Part shown: one piece after another, positions 25,985 through 35,403 of the stretch | How positions within the stretch are numbered: position 1 is the first letter of the stretch | Layout: each line of letters starts with the position of its first letter | Origin: JAABSP01 sp011390135 | GTDB lineage: Bacteria > Desulfobacterota > Desulfobacteria > Desulfobacterales > JAABSP01 | Assembly: GCA_011390135.1 (NCBI GenBank) | Contig: JAABSZ010000002.1 | Location: 4,119-68,118, forward strand | Direction of reading: 5' to 3' | Length of the DNA stretch: 64,000 nt | Position numbers and translations under genes: made by a program | Notes under the pieces: generated by a model | Seen by the model: only the letters and a program-made list of their open reading frames with translations | What the model was told of the DNA's origin: nothing | Databases searched by the model: none

Positions 25985-28430
25985 GATCGGCCAATCGCAG
26001 AATCTCCGCGGAACGAATTGCATCCTCCGGCAGATCGAAAAGGGAGACGATCACCTCTGGGGGCCGCACCGACTTTCCCTCCAGTTGCAGAACCGTCAGT
26101 AGAAGCTTATCCTCCTGCAACCGGATCTCCGAGAGCACCTCGGCCAGATCGACCCGGCGCACCTTGCCGTTGGGCCGAATCCGTTCGACGATCCATTCCT
26201 GTGCGTTTCGGAAGCACTCGATGGCATACGGATCGAACCGATGGCCGTTTTTGAGCCGGATAACATACCGGATCCGATCCGGGAGGTGCCGGGATTTTCT
26301 CCCCCCGGGCCCGATGCCGGTGAGATAGAGCCCCTGGGGAAGCTGCACATTGAGGCGCTCCAGGATCATTTGGGCCGGAACCGGTTCCGCAAGGGTGAAA
26401 TAGAATGCCTCGGATTCGCTCTCCAGACCTATGGGCAGAGGATCTTCAAAGGAGATCTTCGGCAGCGGATGGAAGCCCTCGGAGTATTTGAGACGCAGCC
26501 CGGCCCGGCGCATGGCTCGGATGAAGATGTTGACCATCTCCAGATGGCCGAAGAAGCGTCCATCCCCTCGTTTGGCATAGAAGGCCGTCATATTCTGAAA
26601 CCGTTCCACCCCTCGGCTTTCATCCCTGTCCCGAAGGGGAGGGGAGAGGATATCCGGGGGAAAGGTCTTCGGCGCGATCCGCTTGAAATCACAGACCCCG
26701 CAGGCGTTGCACTCTCCGTCTCTGCAATCTCCGGTCTGCAGCCCCTGCCTGGCCCTTTGCCATTCTTCGATAAGAAACTGTTTTTCAACGCGCATATCGA
26801 CCAGATCCCAGGGCAGGGGCGCTTCAACCGATCGGCCGCGGGTTGTGTAGGCATCTATGTCGATTTCCGTCTCCTCCATGGCCCGGGTCCACCGGCTGTA
26901 GGAGAAATGGTCGCTCCATCCGTCGAGCCGGCACCCAAGTTCATAAGCCCGGATCAGAAGGGCGTTGAGCTGCCGGTCCCCCCGGGCAAAGAGCCCTTCG
27001 ATGCGGCTCACCTCGGGCTGCTGCCATTTGAAGCGGACCCCCGGCAGCCTAAGCTTCTCCCGGAGCCATTCGATCTTCTCCTTTGATGCTTCCAAAGAGA
27101 GCTGCGGGGCCCACTGGAACGGCGTATGGGGTTTGGGAATAAAGGTGCCGACGCTCACATTGATCTGGGGTCTGCGTCCTTTGGCCGGTTTAAAGCGCCG
27201 AAGCTCATCCACAAGCCCCACCATCTCGGCCAGATCCGCATCGGTCTCCTCGGGCAGGCCGATCATGAAGTAGAGCTTGATAACCTTCCACCCCATATCG
27301 ACCGCATCCGAAACGGTCTTCTGGATATCGGCTTCGGTGATGTTCTTGTTGATGACCCTGCGCAGCCGGTCGCTTCCGGCCTCGGGCGCGATGGTGAACC
27401 CGGTCTTTCGGACCTTCCGGATGAGGCGCATCAGTTCCGGCGTCAGGGTGCCGGCCCGAAGAGAGGGGAGGGAGACCGCAACCCGGTCCTGGGCGCAGCG
27501 CCCCATGAGACCTTCCATCAGAGGAGCGATCCCGCTATAATCTCCGGTGCTCAAAGAGAGGAGGGAGAGATCTGTATATCCGGTGGCGGCAAGGGAATCC
27601 CGGGCCAGATCCATAAGGGTCTGGGGGGAACGCTCCCGCGCGGGCCGATAGATCATCCCGGCCTGACAGAAGCGGCATCCCCGGGTACACCCGCGGGCGA
27701 TCTCCAGGCGGAGCCGGTCATGGACCGGTTTTCCATAGGGAAGAATCGGAGTCGTGGGAAAGGGGCAGGCGTTCAGATCCGGAACCAGAACCCGCCGGAC
27801 ACCCGGGGGCCGGGAGGGAATCCAGACCCCTTCGATCTCTCCCCAGCGGTCCAAAAGCGTTTCTCGATTCCGGCCATCCCTTTTTTTCCAGTCGATGAAA
27901 GCGTCGGTCAGGGTATGGATCACAGCTTCCCCCTCACCCACAACGATTGCGTCGAAGAAGTCGGCCACCGGAAGAGGGTTGCACGTACAGGGCCCACCTG
28001 CGATAATGAAAGGGTGGGCTTCATCTCTATCCCGGGCCCGGAAGGGGATGCCGGCCAGATCGAGCATCATCAGAACATTGGTATAGTTGAGTTCGTAGAG
28101 CAGGCTGAAGCCGATGATGTCGAAATCGATCATGGGACGCCGGTTCTCCAAAGAGAAGATGGGCGTACCGGTCTTTCGAAGGCTTTCGGCCATGTCCGGG
28201 GCAGGGGTGAAGAATCGCTCGGCCCCGGTGTCGGGCCGTCCGTTGAGCAGTGAGTAGAGGATCTGAATCCCGAAATGGGAGGTTCCGATCTCGTAGAGAT
28301 CCGGAAAGGCCAGCCCGAAGCTGCAGGAGACCGATTCCGGATCTTTGGACACGGTGTTTATCTCACCGCCGAGATACCGGCTGGGGCATTGGGCGTGCGG
28401 CAAGAGGTCTTGAACGGTCGTCAGGATCAT
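25977..28430 (-). CDS. TIGR03960/TIGR03936-type B12-binding-like radical SAM fusion
   Basis: 817 aa. The first part is a TIGR03960-type radical SAM protein: YLGGEINTV start and the cluster motif CTRGCRFC in RLEIARGCTRGCRFCQAG. A Cys-rich bridge (CRDGECNACGVC) links it to a DUF2344/TIGR03936-type C-terminal domain (FFGHLEMVNIFIRAMRRAGL, FHPLPKISF). In other bacteria these are one or two genes beside RNase E/G, as here; the reaction is unknown. ATG at 28430 is chosen over a TTG at 28466; neither has a clear ribosome site. It is first gene of an operon with rng. Confidence 0.88.
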   Translation of the reverse strand: MILTTVQDLLPHAQCPSRYLGGEINTVSKDPESVSCSFGLAFPDLYEIGTSHFGIQILYSLLNGRPDTGAERFFTPAPDMAESLRKTGTPIFSLENRRPMIDFDIIGFSLLYELNYTNVLMMLDLAGIPFRARDRDEAHPFIIAGGPCTCNPLPVADFFDAIVVGEGEAVIHTLTDAFIDWKKRDGRNRETLLDRWGEIEGVWIPSRPPGVRRVLVPDLNACPFPTTPILPYGKPVHDRLRLEIARGCTRGCRFCQAGMIYRPARERSPQTLMDLARDSLAATGYTDLSLLSLSTGDYSGIAPLMEGLMGRCAQDRVAVSLPSLRAGTLTPELMRLIRKVRKTGFTIAPEAGSDRLRRVINKNITEADIQKTVSDAVDMGWKVIKLYFMIGLPEETDADLAEMVGLVDELRRFKPAKGRRPQINVSVGTFIPKPHTPFQWAPQLSLEASKEKIEWLREKLRLPGVRFKWQQPEVSRIEGLFARGDRQLNALLIRAYELGCRLDGWSDHFSYSRWTRAMEETEIDIDAYTTRGRSVEAPLPWDLVDMRVEKQFLIEEWQRARQGLQTGDCRDGECNACGVCDFKRIAPKTFPPDILSPPLRDRDESRGVERFQNMTAFYAKRGDGRFFGHLEMVNIFIRAMRRAGLRLKYSEGFHPLPKISFEDPLPIGLESESEAFYFTLAEPVPAQMILERLNVQLPQGLYLTGIGPGGRKSRHLPDRIRYVIRLKNGHRFDPYAIECFRNAQEWIVERIRPNGKVRRVDLAEVLSEIRLQEDKLLLTVLQLEGKSVRPPEVIVSLFDLPEDAIRSAEILRLADHV

Positions 28431-28505
28431 GGTATATGCTAAAAAGGTTAAAAATTTGAGTTTCAAAAAAAAGATAAATGTTTTATAACCGGACGTAAGC
28501 GGGTT

Positions 28506-28534
28506 ATTATAGAGTATAACATTGAAATTGCCAA
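28506..28534 (-). promoter_or_regulatory. Sigma70-type promoter for radical SAM-rng operon
   Basis: On the minus strand: -35 TTGGCA (28529-28534), 17-base spacer, -10 TATAAT (28506-28511, perfect). A second overlapping TTGGCA/TATACT pair sits beside it. Transcription would start near 28499, about 70 bases before the chosen start codon. Confidence 0.65.
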
Positions 28535-28661
28535 TGCCAAAGATGCCAGTTGGAAAAAAAGGAAAGATTCGAAGATCGATTCTCAGATGATCCTGCTGCA
28601 GCGGGGCAATCGTGCATATTACATTACAGTCCGTCTGTGATCAAACCATAAGGGTCTTGCC

Positions 28662-30044
28662 ATGAATGTACGGTGCGACAGATGTGAAACATCCTTTGAA
28701 ATCGATGAAAGCCGGCTGAAAAAGCTCGATGCAAAGATTCGCTGCTCTGAATGCGGGAACATCTTCAGGGTACGGCCACGGAAAGCCGCACCTGCGGAGT
28801 CGGAAAACCCGGATTCAAATTTGAAGCCGGCCGGCCGGCAAGCGCTGGCAATAGAAAAGAAGATCCAGAGCTTTCAGGATGAAATGAGCAATGACACCCA
28901 GGAAAAGACCGACGACAGGGGAGAACCCGAAAAAAAGGGCGCGCCCGAAGATGAGAAGGCGGCCTCGGGCCAAGAGCCCCCGATCTTCCGGATCACCAAG
29001 GATGAGAACTGCCCCTTGTATGGGCTAAAGGATGAATTCCAGCTTGTCGGCAGGATCTTTCGGGTTCCCAGAACCAAGGCCCCCTGTCTGATCCTGGCAA
29101 AGGATGTGGTGCGGATTCTGCACGGCAAGGGGCACAAGGCTTCCGGGGGAAGGGATCCCGCGTTCTACTGCAGCGGCTGCACGGGCCGGATCACCTTCAG
29201 ATACAAAGAGAAAAAGGAAAAAAAGGAACTGGCCGATATCCGGCCCGGGACCGACAACTATATCCAGGCCGTGGTGCATCTGCTCAGCGGATTCTCCATC
29301 TTCAAGAGTCTGACCGAGGACAATATCCGGGACCTGGTCTCCTTTTTGAGGCTTGACAAGTATGAGGAGGGAGACATTATCTTACGCAAGGGGGAACCGG
29401 GACGGAGCCTTTTCATCCTTGTATCGGGACGGGTCGAGGTGGTCAGCGACGACGGCATGTCGATCGCGTTCATGGACAGCGGAGATGTCTTCGGAGAGAT
29501 GAGCCTTCTGAGCGGGGACCCGGTGGGCGCGACCATCAAGGTGGTGGAGCCGGTGACGGTGCTATATATCAGCGCTGCCGATTTCAAGAAGATCTTGAAT
29601 GAGATGCCCATGCTCCAGCTCAACTTCACCCGGCTGCTGGCCCGCCGGATGGCCGAAATCAATATGGCCCGTTCCGAAGAGTTCGCCTCGGGGATGACGG
29701 GAAAGCTTTCAGAGATGCCGCCGGCCGAGCTTTTCCAGACCCTGAACGTCAACCAGAAGACCGGTGTGCTGACCCTGAAGTTTCTCCGGGATTCCGCCTA
29801 TCTCTCATTTCGGGAGGGGGAACTGATCCGGGCCAAATATCGGGAAAGAGATGGGGAGGAGGCTTTTTTCGAGCTGTTGAAGATGAAAGAGGGGCGGTTC
29901 AAATTCATTCCGGGGCTCTCCCCGGAAGAGATGGAGGCGCCGGAGCTGGGCGATTTCATGCATCTTCTGATGGAGGGTCTTAGAAAGATCGACGAAGATG
30001 ACAAGAACTTCTTGCGGACAATGATCCCCAATCTCACCTCCTGA
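28662..30044 (+). CDS. Zinc-ribbon / cyclic nucleotide-binding / PATAN-like protein
   Basis: 460 aa soluble protein. An N-terminal MJ0042-type zinc ribbon (MNVRCDRCETSFEIDESRLK and RCSECGNIF, CxxC...CxxC) is followed by a charged linker. A middle module has its own cysteines (FYCSGCTGRITF). A cNMP-binding domain (GDIILRKGEPGRSLFILVSG and GDVFGEMSLLSGDPVGA) comes next, then a C-terminal DUF4388/PATAN-like region (FQTLNVNQKTGVLTLKF). No helix-turn-helix was recognised, so it is not a typical CRP regulator. It leads the chemotaxis operon, 166 bases before cheA, and could bring second-messenger input into it (inference). Confidence 0.8.
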   Translation: MNVRCDRCETSFEIDESRLKKLDAKIRCSECGNIFRVRPRKAAPAESENPDSNLKPAGRQALAIEKKIQSFQDEMSNDTQEKTDDRGEPEKKGAPEDEKAASGQEPPIFRITKDENCPLYGLKDEFQLVGRIFRVPRTKAPCLILAKDVVRILHGKGHKASGGRDPAFYCSGCTGRITFRYKEKKEKKELADIRPGTDNYIQAVVHLLSGFSIFKSLTEDNIRDLVSFLRLDKYEEGDIILRKGEPGRSLFILVSGRVEVVSDDGMSIAFMDSGDVFGEMSLLSGDPVGATIKVVEPVTVLYISAADFKKILNEMPMLQLNFTRLLARRMAEINMARSEEFASGMTGKLSEMPPAELFQTLNVNQKTGVLTLKFLRDSAYLSFREGELIRAKYRERDGEEAFFELLKMKEGRFKFIPGLSPEEMEAPELGDFMHLLMEGLRKIDEDDKNFLRTMIPNLTS

Positions 30045-30181
30045 TCCCTTCTTTGACTCTTTTTCCGCGGTGGGATGCCTTCTTCGGGGATGGATCGTTC
30101 AGATTGATTATCGTTTGGGGTCCGTTTCGGAAAAAAGGGTTGCTCAATATTGGGAAAATCAATTAAATAAGTAGATATGAT

Positions 30182-30203
30182 AAGGGGATGATGAGAACCC
30201 CTT
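30182..30203 (+). promoter_or_regulatory. Small hairpin at the cheA start
   Basis: AAGGGG (30182-30187) pairs with CCCCTT (30198-30203) seven bases before the cheA ATG. There is no separate Shine-Dalgarno in front of the ATG, so the only purine-rich stretch is locked in the stem. It may damp translation initiation or act as a weak terminator of the upstream gene. Confidence 0.35.
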
Positions 30204-30210
30204 TGGCCTT

Positions 30211-32622
30211 ATGGCCGAATACTGTACGGAAGAATCGGAGGGACTTTTGCCGGAATCGAATACCAGGACATCTTTAAATGATGCGGCCGCGCTTCTGATA
30301 GGAATGGATGCAGAGGATCTCTCGGAGCTGTCCCAACTGGAGACCCTTCTACAGGCGGTTTTTGAAGATATGACCATCACCGACAACTGTAGAAGGAGTG
30401 TGGACTCGGCCCTGGAAAAGATCGGGGCGCTGAAGACCCCTTCTGTCTCCTCTTCCGGGATCGAATCCGAGCTGACGGAGATCGGCAAAGGGATTGAAAA
30501 TGCTCTGAATGCCCTCGATGAGGAGGAGAAGGTGGAAGAGCGTTTGGCCCTGGCCTCCGATGACCGCGAAACCGGAACAGATAGAGCCGATACAGCTCTT
30601 GAAGCCGAACCCGAACCGGAGCCGGAAACTGAACCGGAAGCCGAACCGGAAACAGATCGGGAAACAGATCGGGAAACAGAAGTGATTCCCTGGCCCGCTT
30701 TCAAACCCAGAGCAGATGAAAGGGAGCCCAAAGCCGAAGAGTCTGCCTCATCGAACCCCCGGGAGTTTCTGCTGCCCGAATCTACAGATCTGGATATGAT
30801 GGATGCATTTCTCACCGAAAGCGCTGACCTGATAGGCGGCGCTGAAGAGGCCCTGCTGACCCTGGAGGAGAATCCGGAGGATATGGATGCGGTCAGTACC
30901 GTCTTTCGGGCATTCCATACCATCAAGGGAACCTCCGGCTTCCTCGAACTCAAGCCCATCTCCGATCTGGCCCACCGGGCAGAGTCTCTGCTGAGCCAGG
31001 TGCGGGACAGGGAGATCCGGTACGGCGGGGGCTATGCCGATCTTGCACTGCGATCCATCGATCTCTTGAAAGATCTGCTGGCAACGGCCCAGGGGGCGAT
31101 CAACGGTAAACCCTTTCTGATCTTTGAGGAGTATGATGAGTTGATCGGCCTTCTGGATCATCCCGAGGCGGCCGGTTCGGAAACCGCTTCTTCGGAAACA
31201 CCTTCTTCGGAAACCCCTTCTCAGGAAACCAGGGAACCGGAGACGGATGCCTCCTCTTCAGAAGAGCCGATGTTCGATGCCGATGCGGCCTTATCCGATA
31301 AAGATGCTGGTGAGGAAGAGAAGGCTTTTGCCCCGTCTTCTCCGATTTCCGACAAAAACAAGAAGGAGGAGGCCGACGAGAAGAAGACGACCTCCCGCGA
31401 CACCTCCAAAGGGTTTGTGGAGTCCTCCATCCGGGTTCCGGTGGACCGGCTGGACCGCTTTATCGACATGGTGGGGGAGCTGGTGGTGGCGCATTCCATG
31501 GTGGCCCAGGACGAGGTGGTGACCGATGGGCAGAACCATGAACTCTTGAAAAAGGTCGGCCAGAGCGGAAAGATCGTCCGGGAGCTGCAGGGAATGTCCA
31601 TGTCCATGCGGATGATCCCCCTGAAGACCACCTTTCAGAAGATGGCCCGGCTGGTGCGGGATCTCTCGAGAAAGGCCGGTAAGAATATCACCTTTTTCAC
31701 CGAAGGGGAGGATACGGAGATCGACCGGAACATGGTGGACATCATAAATGATCCCCTTGTCCATATGGTACGGAATGCCGTGGATCATGGCATCGAGTCT
31801 CCCACGGAACGGGAGCGGGCCGGCAAGCCGGTCAACGGAACCGTTCAACTGGACGCATACCATTCGGCCGGCAATGTGGTGGTGGAGATCCGGGATGACG
31901 GAAAGGGGCTGGACCGGGAGGGGATCATCGCAAAGGCCGGGGATCGGGGGCTGATCGCGGACCGCGAGGCCCTGACGGACCGGGAGATCTACAACCTGAT
32001 CTTTGAGCCGGGCTTCTCCACGGCCGCGACCATCTCCGAGGTCTCGGGCCGGGGGGTGGGGATGGATGTGGTCAAGACCAACATCGAATCCCTTCGGGGT
32101 AGCGTGGAGATCCAGTCCACCCCGGGCAGGGGATGCCTTTTCAAGATGAGCCTGCCCTTGACTTTGGCCATCATCGACGGGATGGTGGTCCGGCTGCGGG
32201 ATCAGAAATATGTGATCCCCACGATCTCTATTGTCCGTTCGGTTCAGCCGGAAAAGTCGGATATGAACACTGTCTTTCAACGGGGAGAGATGCTCAAGCT
32301 CCAGGGACGGCTCATCCCCCTCTTCCGTCTGGGGGAGCTTTTCGGCATCGAGGGCGCGGAGACCGACTATACCAAGGCGATCGTGGTGGTGGTGGAAGAT
32401 GATGACCGGCAGGCCGGGCTGATGGTGGATGAACTCATCGGCAGCCAGCAGATCGTGATCAAGACCCTTGGGGAGGCGCTCGGTGATATCCCCGGGATTT
32501 CCGGCAGTGCGATCATGCCCAACGGCCGGGTGGGCCTCATCCTCGATGTGGGCGGACTGGTCCGGATGGCCAACGAGAAGAAGAGAGGGGCGGCGCAGAA
32601 GCATGAACCTGATGTTGACTGA
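30211..32622 (+). CDS. cheA: Chemotaxis histidine kinase CheA
   Basis: 803 aa. An N-terminal extension of about 190 residues, rich in Glu/Pro/Thr, precedes the P1/HPt domain with phosphoacceptor H236 (FHTIKGTSGFLEL). Then a linker with three 15-base tandem repeats (31177-31221, SETPS-type), P3 dimerisation helices, P4 ATPase (MVRNAVDHGIESP, GRGVGMDVV) and P5 CheW-like domain. No clear P2 domain is visible; repeats fill that position. It autophosphorylates in response to chemoreceptors and phosphorylates CheY and CheB. The next gene, cheR, overlaps it by 20 bases. Confidence 0.96.
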   Translation: MAEYCTEESEGLLPESNTRTSLNDAAALLIGMDAEDLSELSQLETLLQAVFEDMTITDNCRRSVDSALEKIGALKTPSVSSSGIESELTEIGKGIENALNALDEEEKVEERLALASDDRETGTDRADTALEAEPEPEPETEPEAEPETDRETDRETEVIPWPAFKPRADEREPKAEESASSNPREFLLPESTDLDMMDAFLTESADLIGGAEEALLTLEENPEDMDAVSTVFRAFHTIKGTSGFLELKPISDLAHRAESLLSQVRDREIRYGGGYADLALRSIDLLKDLLATAQGAINGKPFLIFEEYDELIGLLDHPEAAGSETASSETPSSETPSQETREPETDASSSEEPMFDADAALSDKDAGEEEKAFAPSSPISDKNKKEEADEKKTTSRDTSKGFVESSIRVPVDRLDRFIDMVGELVVAHSMVAQDEVVTDGQNHELLKKVGQSGKIVRELQGMSMSMRMIPLKTTFQKMARLVRDLSRKAGKNITFFTEGEDTEIDRNMVDIINDPLVHMVRNAVDHGIESPTERERAGKPVNGTVQLDAYHSAGNVVVEIRDDGKGLDREGIIAKAGDRGLIADREALTDREIYNLIFEPGFSTAATISEVSGRGVGMDVVKTNIESLRGSVEIQSTPGRGCLFKMSLPLTLAIIDGMVVRLRDQKYVIPTISIVRSVQPEKSDMNTVFQRGEMLKLQGRLIPLFRLGELFGIEGAETDYTKAIVVVVEDDDRQAGLMVDELIGSQQIVIKTLGEALGDIPGISGSAIMPNGRVGLILDVGGLVRMANEKKRGAAQKHEPDVD

Positions 32623-33418
32623 GTTGACGGAGAAGCAGTTCCGGAAGGTGAGCCAACTGGTCCATGACCTGTGCGGTATCTATCTCAAGGAGGGGAAGGA
32701 GGCTCTGGTGCGGGCCCGGCTGATGAAACGGCTGCGCGCTCTGGGCATGGAGAGCTTCGACGCCTATATCAAATTTATTGAAAGCGACAGGGGGGGCGCG
32801 GAGCTGGGGATGATGGTCGATGTGATCACCACCAACAAGACCAGCTTTTTTCGGGAACCGGCCCATTTCGACTTTCTGCAAAATCAGATCCTGCCCGATA
32901 TCGTCAGTCATCGGATGCGCTTCTGGACCGCAGCCTGTTCCTCCGGAGAGGAGCCTTTTTCTCTGGCCATTCTCCTCCGGGAGAACATCCCCGACATCGA
33001 TCGGAGGGATGTGAAGATCCTGGCAACCGATATCTCTTCCAGGATGATCGAACGGGCAAAAAGCGGCCTCTATTCCCGGGAGGTGGTCCGGGAGATCCCC
33101 CCGGCCTATCTCCAGAAGTACTTCTGGAGAGTCAACAGCCCCGGCCCGAAAATATACGAGGTACAGAACAACATCCGTGCCATGGTGCGCTTTGCCCGGC
33201 TAAATCTTATGGAACCGTGGCCCATGAAGGGACCCTTTGACGTGATCTTCTGCCGGAATGTCATGATCTATTTCAACAGGGCCACGCAGCAGCGCTTGAT
33301 CAATAGATTGTGGGAGTATATAGGACCGGGCGGACATCTCTTTGTAGGGCACTCCGAAGGGCTTTCGGCCATCACGCACAAGTTTCATTATGTCCGTCCG
33401 GCCATTTACCGAAAATGA
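32603..33418 (+). CDS. cheR: Chemoreceptor glutamate methyltransferase CheR
   Basis: 271 aa from ATG 32603 (MNLMLTELTEKQF); ATG 32612 is an alternative. N-terminal all-helical CheR domain (KVSQLVHDLCGIYLKEGKEA), then SAM-dependent methyltransferase domain with TNKTSFFREP, WTAACSSGEEPFSLAI (SAM loop), ILATDISSRMIERA and DVIFCRNVMIYF. It methylates receptor glutamates for adaptation. The frame stays open upstream to 32468 inside cheA, but the family N-terminus fixes the start. Confidence 0.95.
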   Translation: MNLMLTELTEKQFRKVSQLVHDLCGIYLKEGKEALVRARLMKRLRALGMESFDAYIKFIESDRGGAELGMMVDVITTNKTSFFREPAHFDFLQNQILPDIVSHRMRFWTAACSSGEEPFSLAILLRENIPDIDRRDVKILATDISSRMIERAKSGLYSREVVREIPPAYLQKYFWRVNSPGPKIYEVQNNIRAMVRFARLNLMEPWPMKGPFDVIFCRNVMIYFNRATQQRLINRLWEYIGPGGHLFVGHSEGLSAITHKFHYVRPAIYRK

Positions 33419-33443
33419 TATTTGAACAGATTACCGGTTTGAA

Positions 33444-33917
33444 ATGAAGCTTGTGGTTTATGTGGGGGATATGAAGGTTGGCGAGAAGGAGGATACTCTG
33501 GTAACCCATGCCCTGGGCAGTTGTCTGGGGCTGATGGTCTATGATCCGGTTATCCGGGTCGGGGGGCTGCTCCATGCGATGCTGCCCCTCTCCAACATCA
33601 ACCCGGAGAAGGCCCGGGACAACCCCTTCATGTTCGTGGACAAGGGCGTTCCCCTTCTCTTCAAGTCCCTTTACAATATGGGTGCCCAGAAATCGAGGAT
33701 GATTGTAAAAGCTGTGGGGTGCGGCCGACCTCTGGGCAACGATCAGATGTTTAAAATCGGAGAACGGAATCATACGGTTTTAAAAAAACTCTTATGGAAA
33801 AACAACGTGCTGCTGGATGCCGAGGAAGTCGGCGGAACAGCGAGCCGAACAGTTCATTTCGACCTTTCAACAGGGCAGACGATCATTTCCAGCGGCGGCG
33901 TGAAAAGGAAGATCTGA
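33444..33917 (+). CDS. cheD: Chemoreceptor glutamine deamidase CheD, copy 1 (catalytic residues intact)
   Basis: 157 aa. All three active-site residues known from Thermotoga maritima CheD are present at the same numbers: T21, C27 (HALGSCLGLMVYD) and H44 (GGLLHAMLP). It deamidates receptor glutamines and can be bound by CheC/CheX-type phosphatases. It follows cheR by 25 bases and precedes an MCP gene. It is closely similar along its length to the copy at 37228, which has lost the cysteine. Confidence 0.95.
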   Translation: MKLVVYVGDMKVGEKEDTLVTHALGSCLGLMVYDPVIRVGGLLHAMLPLSNINPEKARDNPFMFVDKGVPLLFKSLYNMGAQKSRMIVKAVGCGRPLGNDQMFKIGERNHTVLKKLLWKNNVLLDAEEVGGTASRTVHFDLSTGQTIISSGGVKRKI

Positions 33918-33929
33918 CAAGGAGATGCA

Positions 33930-35402
33930 ATGCATCAGGAGACGGTAGGAAAAAAGATGGGAAAGATCTCGCTGATCATGGTGATCATAGCAATTGCCGT
34001 GTCCGCACTCTCCAATCTCGTCGATTACAATCGGGAAAAGCGGCAGCTCCGGGCCAATTTTCAGGGGACAGTCAAGCCCATTACCGAGCGTCTGGCCAAC
34101 GGACTGGAGAAACCCCTCTGGTTTCTGGATGAAAATCAGATCCACAAGCTCATCGAGCAGGAGATGATCGAAAAGACCCTTTTCGGAGTGGTGGTCCGGG
34201 AATCGGACGGGAAAACCATCTTTGCCACCATGCAGCGGGGCAAAAACTGGGAGGATCTGCAACGATCCAAAAAAGAGATCTCCGGTGATTACGTCGCCAT
34301 GAAAACGCCCGTCCAATACGGAGACAAGACCATCGGTTCGGTGGAGACCTTCTTCACCGAACGGTTTATGAAAGAGAAGCTCAAGGATCTGCTGATCTTT
34401 ATGGCCGTCAAAGTGGTGCTTATGAGCCTTCTGCTGGTTGCCCTCTTTCTGCTGATTGTCCACTGGTTTATCGTCCGTCCTATTGGGGCCGTCTCCCGGG
34501 GGCTCGAAGCTGTAGGAGAGGATGTGAGCGATGCGGTGGGCCGGGTTTCCGTCACCAGCCGGCAGTTGACCGATGGGGCCTCTCAGCAGGCCGCAGCGGT
34601 GGAGGAGACCTCCTCCTCGCTCGAGCAGATGTCCTCGATGATCCGGCAGAATGCCGAAAACCTCCGCCATGCAAACGATTTGATGACAGAGACCGCAAAG
34701 GTGGTAGAGGATGCAGCCGCGTCGATGGTTGAGCTGACCCGCTCTATGGAGAGCATCTCCAATACCGGTGAGGAGAGCAGGAAGGTCATCAAGACGATCG
34801 AGGAGATCGCATTTCAGACAAACCTGCTGGCCCTGAACGCAGCAGTGGAGGCGGCCCGGGCCGGGGAGGTGGGAGCCGGTTTCGCGGTGGTGGCCGATGA
34901 GGTGCGGAACCTGGCCATGCGGTCGAGCCAGGCCGCAAAGAATACCACCGGACTCATCGAGACCTCCATCGAGGGGATCGAAAGCGGGAGAAAGATTGTC
35001 TTCAAGGCCAACAGGGCCTTCGAAAGTGTCCGGGAGGGGTCGGCAAAGGTGGCCTCACTTTTGAATGAGATCACCGCGGCCTCCGCGGAGCAGACCCAGG
35101 GGATCAACCAGGTGAGTCAGGCCATGACCCAGATCGATCAGGTCACCCAGGACAACATGGCCTGCACCGAGGAGGTGGCCGGGGCTCTTGAGGAGATCAT
35201 CGGGCAGTTGGGAAACATGAAGTCCCATGTCTCCATGCTGATGGGGCTCATTCGCGGCCGCAATACCGGGGCCGGCTCCGATACTCTCGCGACAGATGAT
35301 GAATGGAACCGGGAATCGCTTCTCTCTGGCGATGACCCTGCCGGGAAGGGGTGGGAGAAGCGGTCGAACCGGGCCCTGACGGGAACCGCATCGGGAGATT
35401 GA
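33930..35402 (+). CDS. Methyl-accepting chemotaxis protein
   Basis: 490 aa. Two membrane helices (MGKISLIMVIIAIAVSALSN; LLIFMAVKVVLMSLLLVALFLLIV) enclose a small periplasmic sensor of about 130 residues that includes KPLWFLDENQIHKLI and VGSVETFF-like elements. A signalling domain follows with tip NLLALNAAVEAARAGEVGAGF. A HAMP domain is short or degenerate after the second helix (VRPIGAVSRGLEAVGEDV). Ribosome site AAGGAGAT precedes ATG. It is embedded in the che operon between cheD and an HDOD gene. Ligand unknown. Confidence 0.94.
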   Translation: MHQETVGKKMGKISLIMVIIAIAVSALSNLVDYNREKRQLRANFQGTVKPITERLANGLEKPLWFLDENQIHKLIEQEMIEKTLFGVVVRESDGKTIFATMQRGKNWEDLQRSKKEISGDYVAMKTPVQYGDKTIGSVETFFTERFMKEKLKDLLIFMAVKVVLMSLLLVALFLLIVHWFIVRPIGAVSRGLEAVGEDVSDAVGRVSVTSRQLTDGASQQAAAVEETSSSLEQMSSMIRQNAENLRHANDLMTETAKVVEDAAASMVELTRSMESISNTGEESRKVIKTIEEIAFQTNLLALNAAVEAARAGEVGAGFAVVADEVRNLAMRSSQAAKNTTGLIETSIEGIESGRKIVFKANRAFESVREGSAKVASLLNEITAASAEQTQGINQVSQAMTQIDQVTQDNMACTEEVAGALEEIIGQLGNMKSHVSMLMGLIRGRNTGAGSDTLATDDEWNRESLLSGDDPAGKGWEKRSNRALTGTASGD

Positions 35403-35403
35403 A

